DNA of 64,000 nt from Verrucomicrobiota bacterium (GCA_027493615.1 JAOSKK010000039.1:124001-188000); one strand, 5' to 3'; shown: positions 11,483 through 20,862, numbered from the stretch's first letter. Made by a program: numbers and translations. The notes: generated from the letters alone by a model not told the origin.

Positions 11483-11881
11483 TTGGCGCGGGGGCGGCTT
11501 GATCCGGCGGTGGTGGGGTTGCTGGCCGTGGCCCTGACGACGCTCTGGCGCTGGGCGGTGGGCGACGGGGCTTCGGAGCGCTCGATGACGTCGGTGTTTG
11601 TCCTGCCGTTCCGCTACGCCGTGGCCGTGGGCGAGCGGGTCGCCGAGACCGAGCAGAACCTCTGGTTGTGCGGCCGGATCACGGATGCCTTCATCGACGG
11701 ACTGGCACTGGTCCCCGGTCTTAGCCCGGATATTTCATACCTGAACTCGCGGAGCTCGATCCGGAGGGGCCTCACCGGCACCTTCGAGGGGTTTGTCGGG
11801 GGCAAGGGAGCGTTTCAGGCAATCGGGGCACGGTTTTCCGACCTCCAGTGGCTCCCGAGGCTGAAATTGCGCTGCGCGTAG
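11483..11881 (+). CDS. Hypothetical protein or gene remnant next to the IS element
   Basis: A 132-codon open frame with an N-terminal hydrophobic stretch (VVGLLAVALTTLWRWAV) followed by SVFVLPFRYAVAVGERV and ITDAFIDGLALVPGL. The FVLPF...IDGLALVPGL pattern is reminiscent of the TolB-N-like 'VLPF...DGL...L..IPGL' segment seen after TM regions in some PVC signalling proteins. The similarity is short and no full domain can be assigned. The frame ends close to the left edge of the IS1380 element, so it may be the stump of a larger gene. It could also be non-coding. Confidence 0.35.
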   Translation: MARGRLDPAVVGLLAVALTTLWRWAVGDGASERSMTSVFVLPFRYAVAVGERVAETEQNLWLCGRITDAFIDGLALVPGLSPDISYLNSRSSIRRGLTGTFEGFVGGKGAFQAIGARFSDLQWLPRLKLRCA

Positions 11882-11898
11882 GCACACCACGGCCTGCA

Positions 11899-13462
11899 CC
11901 GGGCTTAGCGGTGTCGCGGCAGGGGCCTTGGTGAGGCAGCTCTCAGCCGCTGGCGGCTCCCAGTCGCCCCAACTGCTGCTGCACGTGGCGGAAGAGCCCC
12001 TGCAGAGGAAAGGCGCTGCTCAGTTGCACATACACCCGGCGCACGCTCACCGTCACCCGGGCGGCCACTTTCAACAACCGCAGCCGAATCGTCCCCGCCG
12101 TCGCCTGCGCCAACTCGCTTCCCTGCAACGTGAGCGTCCGCAACCGCTCCATCAACATCACTTCGGCCTTGCCGATCACCCGGCGGGAGCGGCTCCAGCT
12201 CTTCTGGGTCTGATAGCTGAAGTCGCCGAACACCCGCACGCTCTCGGCCCCGGTCAGGCACCAGCGGGCGCGCGCCGTACTCAGCGCCGGTCCCAAGCGC
12301 TCGATCAACACCGCGTTCTTGGCCAGGCCCAGGCAGTAGTACACCTCCGACTGCTCTTCGCACCACACCATGATCTCCTCCCGGCAAAACCCCGAGTCCC
12401 CCGAATGATGAGGCGCGCCCAAGGACACCGTTTGCGAATCGCCGCGACGATCTTGGCCAAGGCCGCCACCACCCCGTGGGCCGCGTCGGTGTCGCTGCCC
12501 CGCAACTGCGCCCACAGCGGGATCGCCCCCGCAAACACGTAGAGGGGCAGATAGCAGTAGTCGCCGTAGTAGCCACTGAAGTGCCGCCCTTCCTGGGTGC
12601 CGTGGAGCAAGTGCCCCATCGCATCCAGGTCCAGCACGATCTCCCGGGCATGCTTGGGCAGACAGCGGACGCCCATCTCCAGGAGGCAGGCCTCGATCTG
12701 CGCGGGGTCGTGCGGCAGTTTGTGCGTGCGGGTGTGCTGGTTGTTGGACAACTCCAAGCGGTTGAGGGTCGCCGGAGCGGCCAGGGCCACGCCCCGGAAC
12801 TGGGGCAGGAAGCGGTCCTGTCCCAGGGGATCGGACTTCCCGCAGGCCACCGCCAGCAAGGGATCCCGCCGCAGGTCCAGGTGATCGTTGAGGCCCTCGT
12901 AGCCCAGGGCCAGGGTGTGGAGGCGCTGGGCCAGGAGTTGCTCGAGGGTGTGATCGACCCAGCGCGGATCGCGCTGGTCGGTGAAGCACGTGGCCAGGCG
13001 CCGGGTCAGGCCCAGGCCCCGGTCGATTTGCCGCAGCAGCAGGAGGCCTCCGTCGGTGGAGAGGGTGCCGCCGGAGAAGTCAGCGACCACGGTGCGGGCG
13101 CCCAGGTCGTCAAAGAGCATCGGCTGGGAGGAGGCCGGGGTGTGGGCCGCGGAGACGCTTGACATGAGGCTAGTCTATTGGCTAGCTCCACCGATGTCAA
13201 CCATCTATCCGCTCAAAGTGCAGGCCATCCGCTCGCGGGGTCAACAGGCCCGCCTCTACGTGTACTTCCCCTTGCCCTTGGCCGCCGCCATCGGATTGGA
13301 GGCGGGCGAGGAGGTCCAATGGGAGCTCCTGGACCGCGGCGAACTCCATCTGCTGCGACGCCAGGTGGCGGCTCCGGCCGCCCGCACACGCTCTGGCCGG
13401 ACCGGCGCGGCCACCCACAGCCTGTCGGCATCAGCGCCCAGCGCCCGGCACCGCCGAAGCCA
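11899..13462. mobile_element. IS1380-family insertion sequence (boundaries tentative)
   Basis: The element holds a DDE transposase on the minus strand and a divergently transcribed 90-codon ORF. Candidate imperfect terminal inverted repeats share GGCTT-(1-2 nt)-GCGGTG: the left at about 11899-11920, the right at about 13443-13462 on the complementary strand. They match only with a one-base gap, and no matching target-site duplication was found next to them, so the ends are tentative. The transposase alone occupies 11943-13165. A truncated PIN gene begins immediately after the proposed right end. Confidence 0.55.
11943..13165 (-). CDS. IS1380-family transposase (DDE), one frameshift
   Basis: The protein (about 407 aa) starts at 13165 with MSSVSAAHTPASSQPMLFDD and follows the IS1380/PF13701 pattern: VVADFSGGTLSTDGGLLLLR near the N-terminus with the first catalytic Asp, LDLDAMGHLLHG in the core, RLIIRGDSGFCREE for the second Asp, and FSYQTQKSW toward the end. 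The IIRG...DSGFCREE junction is split. The complementary strand has five G's near 12405 where six would restore the frame. If that is an assembly indel, the transposase is intact and the element may be active. IS1380 elements move by DDE cut-and-paste; the length is normal for the family. Confidence 0.85.
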
Positions 13463-13466
13463 ATGA
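13194..13466 (+). CDS. Small AbrB/SpoVT-like companion protein of the IS1380 element
   Basis: The ORF starts at ATG 13194, only 28 bp from and divergent to the transposase. It begins MSTIYPLKVQAIRSRGQQ and continues RLYVYFPLPLAAAIGLEAGE then VQWELLDRGELHLLRR. The pattern of short beta strands with a central 'L A..IGLEAGEEVxWxLxDRxELxLxR' resembles the swapped-hairpin fold of AbrB/MazE-type DNA-binding proteins. The C-terminus is Arg/Ala-rich and low-complexity (AARTRSGRTG). Its place beside the transposase suggests a passenger or regulator of the IS. The shared intergenic spacer would let an AbrB-like product control the transposase promoter. Function is inferred, not shown. Confidence 0.6.
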   Translation: MSTIYPLKVQAIRSRGQQARLYVYFPLPLAAAIGLEAGEEVQWELLDRGELHLLRRQVAAPAARTRSGRTGAATHSLSASAPSARHRRSQ

Positions 13467-13771
13467 AATCAAGCCTGCGGAGCGCGTTTCACGCAGAATC
13501 CGGCTTTCAGTATGGAATATCCGGGTTAGACCCCGGCGAGCGCACTGCCTTGCGGTTGGCGGAAGAGCTGCGTTCCGATGTGGTCCTGCTTGACGAAGCA
13601 GCCGCTCGCGGGCTGGCGGCTAAGCGCGGCGTCAATGTCGCTGGTACCCTGGGTGTCGTGTGCGATGCTGCCCAGGCTGGGTTGCTTTCATTGCCTGCCG
13701 CCCTCGACCTTCTCTGCATGACCGGTTTTCGCGCCTCGCCGGAACTCTGGAAATCGCTTTATAGCCGCTGA
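13463..13771 (+). pseudogene. C-terminal part of a DUF3368 PIN-domain protein
   Basis: From ATG 13463 the 102-codon frame reads ISGLDPGERTALRLAEELRS, then VVLLDEAAARGLAAKRGVNV, then AGTLGVVCDAAQAGLL and FRASPELWKSLYSR. This is the C-terminal two-thirds of the DUF3368 PIN-like family, in which D-P-G-E and L-x-D-E carry two of the acidic metal ligands. The usual N-terminus (a short hydrophobic strand with the first Asp, about 50 residues) is missing. The frame begins exactly at the proposed right end of the IS1380 element, which suggests IS insertion or an IS-mediated deletion removed it. It is probably the dead toxin half of a former toxin-antitoxin pair; no antitoxin is visible. Confidence 0.7.
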
Positions 13772-13894
13772 CGGGTGGCCAAAGGGAAAGGTCGGACGGG
13801 GAACCGCGAAATGCCCGAGATACGCGAAAGTCGCCGTCCGACCTCTGACTTCCGGGTACACTCCCCACACCCCGCGGAACGACCTGAAGGGGCG

Positions 13895-14140
13895 CGGTCG
13901 ATCGCCGGCACGGGAGGTTCGAAGGATATCTACCCCCGGAAGGCGTCGGCACGCCGGCGGCCGATGTTTACGCCCAGGGCATCGTTTTGTGCGAGGCCCT
14001 GACCGGCCTGGACCGGCATCAGTTCCCCAATCTGCCCGCCGATCTGATGTGCTGGCGGGACGCGAAGGCAGCGCTCGAACTCAACGAGATCGTCCTCAAG
14101 GCCTGCGCCCCTGGCCGCCTCTGCCGGGCGGGATGTCAAC
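13895..14140 (+). pseudogene. Fragment of a PVC-type Ser/Thr protein kinase
   Basis: In the frame from 13921 the sequence reads EGYLPPEGVGTPAADVYAQG, then IVLCEALTGLDRHQFPNLPA and WRDAKAALELNEIVLKACAP. This matches the activation-segment PPEG motif, helix F (ADVYxxG) and helices G-H of a Hanks-type kinase, of the subgroup that has a TGxDRxxFPxLP insert. Nothing upstream (no P-loop, HRD or DFG) or downstream is recognisable, and no start codon serves it. It is a kinase remnant of about 75 codons. The following stretch to 14435 has no recognisable gene. Confidence 0.6.
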
Positions 14141-14435
14141 CGCGATCAACACCAACAACCAGATCGCGATCTCTGCAGCAAACCCGCCCGCAGCCGCCCC
14201 ACGCTCTCGTCGCTGCAGGAGACAGCAAGGTGAGTTCGCTTGATCGGCCAATGAGATCGGGTATCCTCGACCCCGAAAGGTGCGAATTAGGCCGGACCCG
14301 ACAACCGGGTTCATCTCAGATATCATCAGTCTACGGAGATTTGCGGCGCTTCCTCGAACCGCAAAGCGAGGAGTGCCTTGAGAATCCTGTTCGCGCGACA
14401 CAGCCTCCACCCATGCGCAGGACCCCCAACCTCCC

Positions 14436-16019
14436 ATGAAACACCCACTGCAACCCTTCCTCGTGCTCGCGCTGCTCCTGTCCTTGCTGCGTCCCGCCTC
14501 CGGGACGGCCGCCGCGACTGCCACCAATCCAATCCTCTGGGCCGACGTGCCGGATATCGCGATGATCCGCGTGGGCGACGTCTATTACATGAGCAGCACC
14601 ACGATGCATCTCAGTCCGGGGCTGCCGATCATGAAGTCGAAGGACTTGGTGAACTGGGAACTGGTAAGCTACGCCTACGACATCCTCGATGACGTGGACG
14701 CGCTGAACCTCGCGAACGGCAGGAGCACGTACGGCAAGGGGTCCTGGGCCAGCAGCCTCCGGCATCACAACGGAACCTTCTACGCGACCACCTTCTCCCA
14801 GACCACCGGTCAGACCTACGTCTACACGACCCGGGACATCGAGCACGGGCCGTGGCAGGCGGCCTCCTTCCGGCCGATGCTCCATGACCACTCGCTGTTC
14901 TTCGATGACGAGGGCCGGGTCTACATGCTCTACGGGGCCGGCAACCTCCGGTTGGTCGAGTTGAACCAGGACGTTTCGGGGCTGAAGCCCGGCGGCATCA
15001 ATCAGGTGGTTGTCACCAATGCCCACGCCGTCGCCTCGGCGAACCCGGGATTGCCGGCCGAAGGCTCGCAGCTCGTCAAGGCGCACGGAAAGTATTACCT
15101 GTTCAACATCTGCTGGCCGCGGGGCGGCATGCGCACGGTGCTGGTCCATCGCGCCGACAAGCTCACCGGGCCGTGGGAGGGGCGCGTGGCGTTGCAGGAC
15201 AAGGGCGTCGCGCAGGGCAGTATCATTCAAACGCCGACCGGCGAATGGTGGGCCTATCTGTTCCGGGATTCCGGCGCGGTGGGCCGGGTCCCGTATCTCG
15301 TGCCGGTGACATGGGAGGACGGCTGGCCGGTGCTCGGCGTGGACGGCCAGGTGCCGGACACGCTGAATCTGCCGCCCAGCAAGGGACTGATTCCCGGTAT
15401 CGTGGCTTCCGATGAGTTTGAACGCCAACCTGGCGACCGCCCGCTTCCGCTGGTCTGGCAGTGGAATCACAACCCGGACCCCTCGCTGTGGTCGCTCACC
15501 GCGCGTCCGGGCTGGCTGCGCTTGGCCACGGGGCGGCTGGCCAAGGACCTCGAGGCGGCCCGCAATACGCTGACCCAACGCACGATCGGGCCAGAGTGTT
15601 CCGGCAGAACCGCGGTGGATGTCAGCCAGCTCCAGGAGGGCGACTTCGCCGGTCTGGTGCTCTTCGCCAGGAACTATGGCATCGTCGGGGTGAAAGCGGA
15701 CGGAGGCACGAACTACGTCGTGATGGTCAGTGCGGAGACACATCCGCCGGTGGAAAAGGAGCGCGTGCCATTGAGCGCCACGGTTGTTCATCTCCGAGCC
15801 GACTGCGATTTCAAGAAAGGCGCGGACCGGGCACGGTTCTACTACAGCCTCGACGGCAGGTCGTGGCAGGCGATCGGAGTTCCGCTCAAGATGACCTACA
15901 CGCTCGCGCATTTCATGGGCTACCGCTTTGGCCTGTTCCAGTTCGCCACGAAGACTCCGGGCGGGCATGCCGACTTCGACTTCTTCCGGATCCGCGACAG
16001 CATTCCCGGCGCAGACTGA
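14436..16019 (+). CDS. Secreted glycoside hydrolase family 43 (beta-xylosidase/arabinofuranosidase-like)
   Basis: An intact 527-residue protein with a signal peptide (MKHPLQPFLVLALLLSLL..ASG). The five-bladed propeller starts at NPILWADVPDIAMIRVGDVY, which contains the catalytic-base Asp region of GH43. It continues with SKDLVNWEL, GKGSWASSLRHHNGTFYATT, FDDEGRVYMLYGAG and the EGSQLVKAHGKYYLF segment with the acid Glu. From about residue 330 (SDEFERQPGDRPLPLVWQWN) a second beta-sandwich domain of the GH43 C2 type follows, ending YRFGLFQFAT...DFDFFRI. This two-domain arrangement is usual for GH43 exo-enzymes acting on xylan or arabinan side chains. An AraC-family regulator lies 135 bp downstream and a DUF4038 hydrolase after that, suggesting a plant-polysaccharide use locus. 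Confidence 0.88.
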   Translation: MKHPLQPFLVLALLLSLLRPASGTAAATATNPILWADVPDIAMIRVGDVYYMSSTTMHLSPGLPIMKSKDLVNWELVSYAYDILDDVDALNLANGRSTYGKGSWASSLRHHNGTFYATTFSQTTGQTYVYTTRDIEHGPWQAASFRPMLHDHSLFFDDEGRVYMLYGAGNLRLVELNQDVSGLKPGGINQVVVTNAHAVASANPGLPAEGSQLVKAHGKYYLFNICWPRGGMRTVLVHRADKLTGPWEGRVALQDKGVAQGSIIQTPTGEWWAYLFRDSGAVGRVPYLVPVTWEDGWPVLGVDGQVPDTLNLPPSKGLIPGIVASDEFERQPGDRPLPLVWQWNHNPDPSLWSLTARPGWLRLATGRLAKDLEAARNTLTQRTIGPECSGRTAVDVSQLQEGDFAGLVLFARNYGIVGVKADGGTNYVVMVSAETHPPVEKERVPLSATVVHLRADCDFKKGADRARFYYSLDGRSWQAIGVPLKMTYTLAHFMGYRFGLFQFATKTPGGHADFDFFRIRDSIPGAD

Positions 16020-16154
16020 GCCAGGCCGGATTCGCCACGGACACGCGCCGGAGCGTGGAGCGGCCGCCCATCCCGCAACCGAGCCACCGAGCCACCGAGC
16101 CGTGAGGCATGGTCGCCATTTGCTTCTCCGCCAGCGGCGGTTAAGCTCGCGGAC

Positions 16155-17120
16155 ATGGCGTCGTTTGCGGAACGGGACGCCTGGGCAGGCGTCGGCCAGG
16201 GGTGGTGTCCGTTGTTCGGGCGCCATTGCGAACTGGGATTCAGCTTTGAGTGGCATGATTTCGAGCCGCCCCAGGCGTTGGACTGGGGCCGGAGCTTCCA
16301 CCCCGGCGGGATCGAGCTTTGTTTGAACCTGGACGGTTCGGGGACGATCCGGGGCGACGACATGACCGCCGAGCTGGCGCCCGGCACCTGGACGCTCTAT
16401 CGCCAGGGGGAACCGCCGCTGCAGGCCGTGCGTCCCAGGGGACTGCGACATCGGTTCCTCACGGTCGAGTTTGCCTGCGCCTTCCTGCGCGAACTCCTCC
16501 TCGGCCACCAGGAACATCTGCACCCCCTGATTCGGCGGGCGTTCTCAGAGGAGCGCACGACCTCCCAGGTGGCCAGTGTGGAGCGGATGAGCAGCGCGGT
16601 GCTGCACGTGGTGGAGAGCCTTCGTCGTTGTCCCGTGTTCCTGCCGGCGCGCGAAACGTGGTTCCGCAGCAAGGCGCTCGAACTGGCTTCGTTTCTGTTG
16701 TTCCAGCCCGCGCAGGGGGAGCTTCTGTGCACCCGCGCCCAGCGGGCCGGCCGCGAACGGGTGACCCGGGCGTGTGCGATTCTGCGGGAACGGATGCGCG
16801 AGGCGCCCGTGCTGGAGGAGTTGGGACGTCTGGTCGGTTGCAGCCCCTTCTACTTGAGCCGCCTTTTCTCCCAGGAAACGGGGCAGACGATCCAGCAGTA
16901 CCTCCGACAGATCCGCCTCGAGCGCGCCGCGGAGTTGCTCCGGACCGGACGTTGCAACGTGACGGAGGCCGCGCTCGAGGTCGGCTACAACAGCCTCAGT
17001 CACTTCAGCACCGCCTTCCGCGAACAGTTCCACTGCTGCCCCGGCCTCTACCCGCTCCGGACGATTCCGCAGACCACCGATCGCCCCGGATCCGGAGGCA
17101 AGCCAACGGCCGGAAGATGA
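16155..17120 (+). CDS. AraC-family transcriptional regulator
   Basis: A 321-residue protein. The N-terminal half (residues about 20-150) is a cupin-like sensing region (ELGFSFEWHDFEPPQALDWG ... CLNLDGSGTIRGDD ... ELAPGTWTLYRQG). The last hundred residues hold the double HTH of AraC/XylS proteins: VLEELGRLVGCSPFYLSRLF (first HTH), then RLERAAELLRTGRCNVTEAA and VGYNSLSHFSTAFREQF (second HTH). Start ATG 16155. It lies between a GH43 gene and an apiosidase-like gene on the same strand and probably controls one or both in response to a sugar. The ligand is unknown. No frameshift is present. Confidence 0.88.
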   Translation: MASFAERDAWAGVGQGWCPLFGRHCELGFSFEWHDFEPPQALDWGRSFHPGGIELCLNLDGSGTIRGDDMTAELAPGTWTLYRQGEPPLQAVRPRGLRHRFLTVEFACAFLRELLLGHQEHLHPLIRRAFSEERTTSQVASVERMSSAVLHVVESLRRCPVFLPARETWFRSKALELASFLLFQPAQGELLCTRAQRAGRERVTRACAILRERMREAPVLEELGRLVGCSPFYLSRLFSQETGQTIQQYLRQIRLERAAELLRTGRCNVTEAALEVGYNSLSHFSTAFREQFHCCPGLYPLRTIPQTTDRPGSGGKPTAGR

Positions 17121-17272
17121 GATCGGGCCCCTCTCCGCAGCGCCGGGCGCGGGAGTTCCGGCACGCGGTCGACCGGGTAGATCCGAATCGCGGTCGGTTT
17201 CGGACGTTCCTCCTGGGGGCCATTGGCGACTTTGCTCGCTATCCGGGCTCGTAGCCGCTACCACGGGCAAGC

Positions 17273-18937
17273 ATGAACTGGACACGAATGCCTGCGATGC
17301 TTCTGGTCGCGTGGGCGGTTGCCCCGGCCGTGAGCGCTCCGAGTCTCCACCCCTGGGAGGTTGCCGAACTCACGTTCGAGGCGCGACGCGAGTATGCGAA
17401 CGCCTATGTGGAGGGTCTGCCCGACCGGAGCACGCCCCTGGCCCAGGTCACCTTCACCGGAACCAGCGGCGCCGCCCACGGAAAGCGGTACCGTGTCGCG
17501 ATGTTCTGGGACGGTGGCCGGACGTGGAAGGTCCGCTTCGCCCCGCCGGCGGCCGGGGAATGGACCTGGTCCAGCGCCTCGGAGGATCCGGGCCTGGACG
17601 CGGTGAACGGCACGGTCCAAGTCGGGGAGTGGAGCGAGGCGGACAAGCAGGCCAACCCGGCGCGCCGCGGCTTCGTCCGGGTCTGCCGGCAGGGGCCGCG
17701 GGCCGGGCGTTACTTCGAGTACGCGGACGGCACGCCGTTCCTGTGGGTGGGCGATACGTGGTGGAATTGGAGCAAGCCGGGCATCGCGTTCAGCAGCTTT
17801 CAGAAGCTGGCCGATGATCGGGCCGCGAAGGGTTTCACCGTCGGCCAGCTCTTCTTCGCGGGCAACAGCGGGCTGCTGGGTCGGGGCTACGACACGCCGA
17901 ACCTGCCGCAGATTCACGCGGTCGAAGCGATGATCAGATACGCCAACAGCAGGGGGATCGCCGTGTGGATTCACCCCTGGTGGAGCCGGGAAGGCCTGAA
18001 CGAGCGGGTGAGCGAGGAACAGATGCGCCGCTGGTGGCGGTACGTGATCGCCCGGCTGGGCGCCTATCACGTCATCTGGGTGCTCGCCGGCGAGTACAAC
18101 ATGAATCAGTACGGCGGGTTTGGCCTGCCCTTCTGGAAGGACCTGGGTGGCCTGGTCAAGCGGGAGGATCCGTACGAGCGCATCGTGGGGACCCATCCGA
18201 CGCCTCCCGGTTGGAGTGGGGGTGCGGAGGCGCCCCAGTGGTCCACGGGGGAGGTCATCCATGAAGAGCCGTGGTTGGACTACAACCAAAGCCAGGTCGG
18301 CCACGGACGCTGGCGCAACGAGATGATCCCGCGGGTCGTGGCGGCCGATTACGCCCGTCAACCAGCCAAGCCCACGGTCGTCACCGAGCCTTGGTACGAG
18401 TTCATCGAGGGCAACCCGAGCGGGATGGACATCCGGTACGGCGCGTGGAGCGCGGTGTTGTCGGGTGCGGCGGGGCACTCCTATGGCGGCGGCCACGTCT
18501 GGTGGGCGCACTTGCCCGAGTCGCCGACGAACCAGGGTCCCTGGCCGCTGGAGAGGTCGTTCGAGACGAACACGCTCGACTACCCGGGCGCGCGCTCGAT
18601 GGGCTTCCTGGCGAAGTTCCTCGGGACGCTTCCCTGGTGGACGCTGGAACCTCATCCCGAGCTGGTGTCGGAATATGCCGCCCCTTTGTGCGGCGCGGTG
18701 CCCGGGAGCCTTTATGTCCTGTACCTGCGCTACGGGGGCCGGGTGAAGGTGGATCTCCGGCCCAGCCGTGCCACGGACCGGTTTGCCTGTGTCTGGTTCG
18801 ACCTCGAGCAGGGCCGGGAACGGAGGGCCGGCCAGGTGAACGGCGGTGAGGTGCGCGAGTTTCAAGCGCCGGAGGACTACCCCGGGAGCCTGCAGTTCAA
18901 AGACTGGCTGCTGCAGATCCAGCGGGTGGAGCCTTAG
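17273..18937 (+). CDS. Secreted DUF5060/DUF4038 apiosidase-like glycoside hydrolase
   Basis: An intact 554-residue exported protein (signal peptide to about residue 21, MNWTRMPAMLLVAWAVAPAV). An N-terminal DUF5060 beta-sandwich (LHPWEVAELTFEARREYANA ... GGRTWKVRFAPPAAGEWTW) is followed by a (beta/alpha)8 DUF4038 domain from about residue 145: FLWVGDTWWNW, GIAVWIHPWW, HVIWVLAGEYN (likely acid/base Glu) and VVTEPWYEF (likely nucleophile Glu). The end carries a collagen-binding-like beta domain (LYVLYLRYGGRVKVDL...ACVWFD). This arrangement is that of GH140-related enzymes acting on branched pectic sugars. The exact substrate cannot be read from sequence. It lies downstream of the AraC regulator. 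Confidence 0.85.
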   Translation: MNWTRMPAMLLVAWAVAPAVSAPSLHPWEVAELTFEARREYANAYVEGLPDRSTPLAQVTFTGTSGAAHGKRYRVAMFWDGGRTWKVRFAPPAAGEWTWSSASEDPGLDAVNGTVQVGEWSEADKQANPARRGFVRVCRQGPRAGRYFEYADGTPFLWVGDTWWNWSKPGIAFSSFQKLADDRAAKGFTVGQLFFAGNSGLLGRGYDTPNLPQIHAVEAMIRYANSRGIAVWIHPWWSREGLNERVSEEQMRRWWRYVIARLGAYHVIWVLAGEYNMNQYGGFGLPFWKDLGGLVKREDPYERIVGTHPTPPGWSGGAEAPQWSTGEVIHEEPWLDYNQSQVGHGRWRNEMIPRVVAADYARQPAKPTVVTEPWYEFIEGNPSGMDIRYGAWSAVLSGAAGHSYGGGHVWWAHLPESPTNQGPWPLERSFETNTLDYPGARSMGFLAKFLGTLPWWTLEPHPELVSEYAAPLCGAVPGSLYVLYLRYGGRVKVDLRPSRATDRFACVWFDLEQGRERRAGQVNGGEVREFQAPEDYPGSLQFKDWLLQIQRVEP

Positions 18938-19070
18938 CTTGGCGGTTCGGAGTCCGATGGGGGCAGCGAACAACGGAGCGGGTAAGGAAAACCCGGAGGC
19001 GTGGGGATTTTGCCTGGATTTGCCGGAGTTTCCCGGAGCGTGAGGCGCGGGAGGGGCCTAGAGTCGGGCC

Positions 19071-19283
19071 ATGTTGACGTTCATTCGGTGGTGCGGGATC
19101 CGCGTGATGGTGCGGTGCCATTGCGGCTGTCGGTTCACGGTGCGTCCGGTGGAGTTCACACGGGGGCTGATTCAGGAGTGTCCGCCCTGCGGGGAGCGGA
19201 CGGCGTGGCTGCTGCGCTCGTTGCAGGGGAATGAGGCGGCCTCGGCACGGGCGCGTGCGGAAGCTTCCGGGACGTCGCCGTAG
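19071..19283 (+). CDS. Small Cys-rich hypothetical protein
   Basis: A 70-codon ORF from ATG 19071 with a compact Cys cluster, CHCGC, followed 21 residues later by CPPCGE, which could form a small zinc-ribbon. An internal start at ATG 19107 would keep the cluster. The tail is Ala/Arg-rich (ASARARAEASG). It ends 49 bp before the symporter gene on the same strand. No family was recognised, and in GC-rich DNA a chance ORF of this size is possible. Confidence 0.4.
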   Translation: MLTFIRWCGIRVMVRCHCGCRFTVRPVEFTRGLIQECPPCGERTAWLLRSLQGNEAASARARAEASGTSP

Positions 19284-19331
19284 GACGGAGTTCGCCGTCG
19301 ACGGGGGAGGGTGGGCTTCTAGGCTGCCGGG

Positions 19332-20641
19332 ATGACGTCGGCGCACAACGCATCCGATCGGCTGGCCGCCCGAGTGATGTGGGGGATGGGGCTCGGCATG
19401 GCGGCGGGGGCGGTGTTGCGGGGGCTGGGGAACTACCTCCCATCGATGGAAGGGCCGTTGGGATGGCTGGCGACAGAGGTGCTGGACCCGGTGGGGTTGG
19501 TGTTTCTCCGGACCCTGTTCTTTGTGGTCGTGCCGTTGATCTTCGCGTCGCTGGCGTTGGGCGTGGTGCAACTGGGGCGGTTGGCGGCACTGGGCCCGTT
19601 GGCGGGCCGGACCTTCCTGCTTTTCGTGGCGAACATGAGCGTGGGGGTGGGCTTGGGGTTGCTGGTGATGAATGCGGTGCGGCCGGGCGAGCGGTTGGGG
19701 GAGGAGACGCGGGTCGTGCTGCTCGAGAAGTACGCTCCGGAAGCTGCGCAGACGAAGGAGCGGGCGGCGACGCAGCCGCGGCTGGGGCCGCGGGCGCTGG
19801 TGGAGATGTTCATGCCGGCGAACCTGTTGCGGTCGGTGGTGGATTTCCAGGTGCTGCCGCTGATCGTGTTCGCGCTTCTGGTGGGGATGGCGGGCACGCA
19901 GATGACGGAGGTGCGGCGGGTGGGCTTGCGGGAGTTTCTGGAGACGACCACGGAACTGATGACCCGGATCGTGCATTTTGCGATGCGGCTGGCGCCTTAC
20001 GCGGTGGCGGCGTTGCTGGCGAGCGTGGTGCTTCGGGCGGGTTTGGACATTCTGAAGGCGCTGTCGCTATTCGTGGTGTGCGTGTTGACGGCGATGGCCG
20101 TGCATCTGTTTGGGACGATGTCATTGCTGCTGCGGCTGCTGAGTCGGCGGCGGCCGGGGGCGTTCTTCGGAGCGGTGCGGACGGTGCTGGTGACAGCTTT
20201 CTCGACGAGTTCGAGCAGTGCCACCCTGCCGACGTCGATCCAGGTGAGCCAGGAAAAGCTGGGGGTGTCGTCGAGCACAGCGGGTTTTGTGCTGCCCTTG
20301 GGGGCGACGCTGAACATGAGCGGGACGGCGCTGTACGAGGGGTGCGTGGTGCTGTTTGTGGCGCAGGTGTTCGGAGTTCCCCTGGATGTTTCAAGCCAAC
20401 TGCTGTTGTTGCTGCTCGCCGTGTTGAGTGCCGTGGCCGTGGCGGGGATTCCGGGGGCTTCGCTGCCGCTCATCGTGGGGCTGATGACCAGCTTTGGATT
20501 CCCCCGGAGGGGATTGCGCTGATCTATGGGGCGGATCGGATCCTGGACATGGCGCGGACTACCGTGAACGTGGGAGCCGATCTGGTGACGGCGTGCATCG
20601 TGGACGAGCGACAGGGAACGAGCGGGCCAGCCGGGGCTTGA
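19332..20641 (+). CDS. Dicarboxylate/amino acid:cation symporter (DAACS family), C-terminal frameshift
   Basis: A protein of about 435 residues with eight hydrophobic segments typical of GltP/DctA carriers. Family hallmarks are LFFVVVPLIFASLALGV (TM2), the serine-rich hairpin loop FSTSSSSATLPTSI (HP1), and FVLPLGATLNMSGTALYEG (TM7 with NMxGT, the cation/substrate site). The first frame stops after TSFGF. The next frame supplies the expected C-terminus PPEGIALIYGADRILDMART ... NVGADLVTACIVD. The switch falls at the C-run near 20503-20507, so one surplus base is likely. Such carriers couple uptake of glutamate, aspartate or C4-dicarboxylates to Na+ or H+ entry. The large loop after TM3 (EKYAPEAAQTKERAATQPR) is longer than in GltP. 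Confidence 0.85.
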
Positions 20642-20697
20642 TCGACGCCGGGCGGCGGCGCACGCTTCGCGCATGGCCACGATTGATCCAGCGGACC

Positions 20698-20862
20698 CCT
20701 CCATGAACCGTGCACGAAAAGCGGGGGTGAACCCCCGCACTCCAGACGCTTCGCGATGGGCGGAGCCGTTCGGTTCTGCGCGCAGCGTCTGGAGTGCGTC
20801 CGGTTTACCGGCGCTTTCAGGTTCATGGCTGCCGAGCAGGTCCGGCAGGAACAGGACGCTTC
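20698..20862. repeat. Dispersed intergenic repeat, family B (copy B1)
   Basis: About 165 bp between the symporter and the oxidoreductase are the near-identical reverse complement of 47774-47936. Shared landmarks are GGTTCATGG ends, a GCGGGGGTGAACCCCCGC hairpin, a CACTCCAGACGC / GCGTCTGGAGTG inverted pair and the motif GGTCCGGCAGGAACAGGACGC. The hairpins suggest a mobile non-autonomous or REP-like sequence. Confidence 0.8.

Noticed and set aside
16079..16102. GAGCCACC-type triple repeat between the GH43 and araC genes
   Set aside because: Too short and too low in information to call a functional site.
14331..16523. 730-codon open frame on the minus strand
   Set aside because: Opposite the intact GH43 and AraC genes; no recognisable motif.
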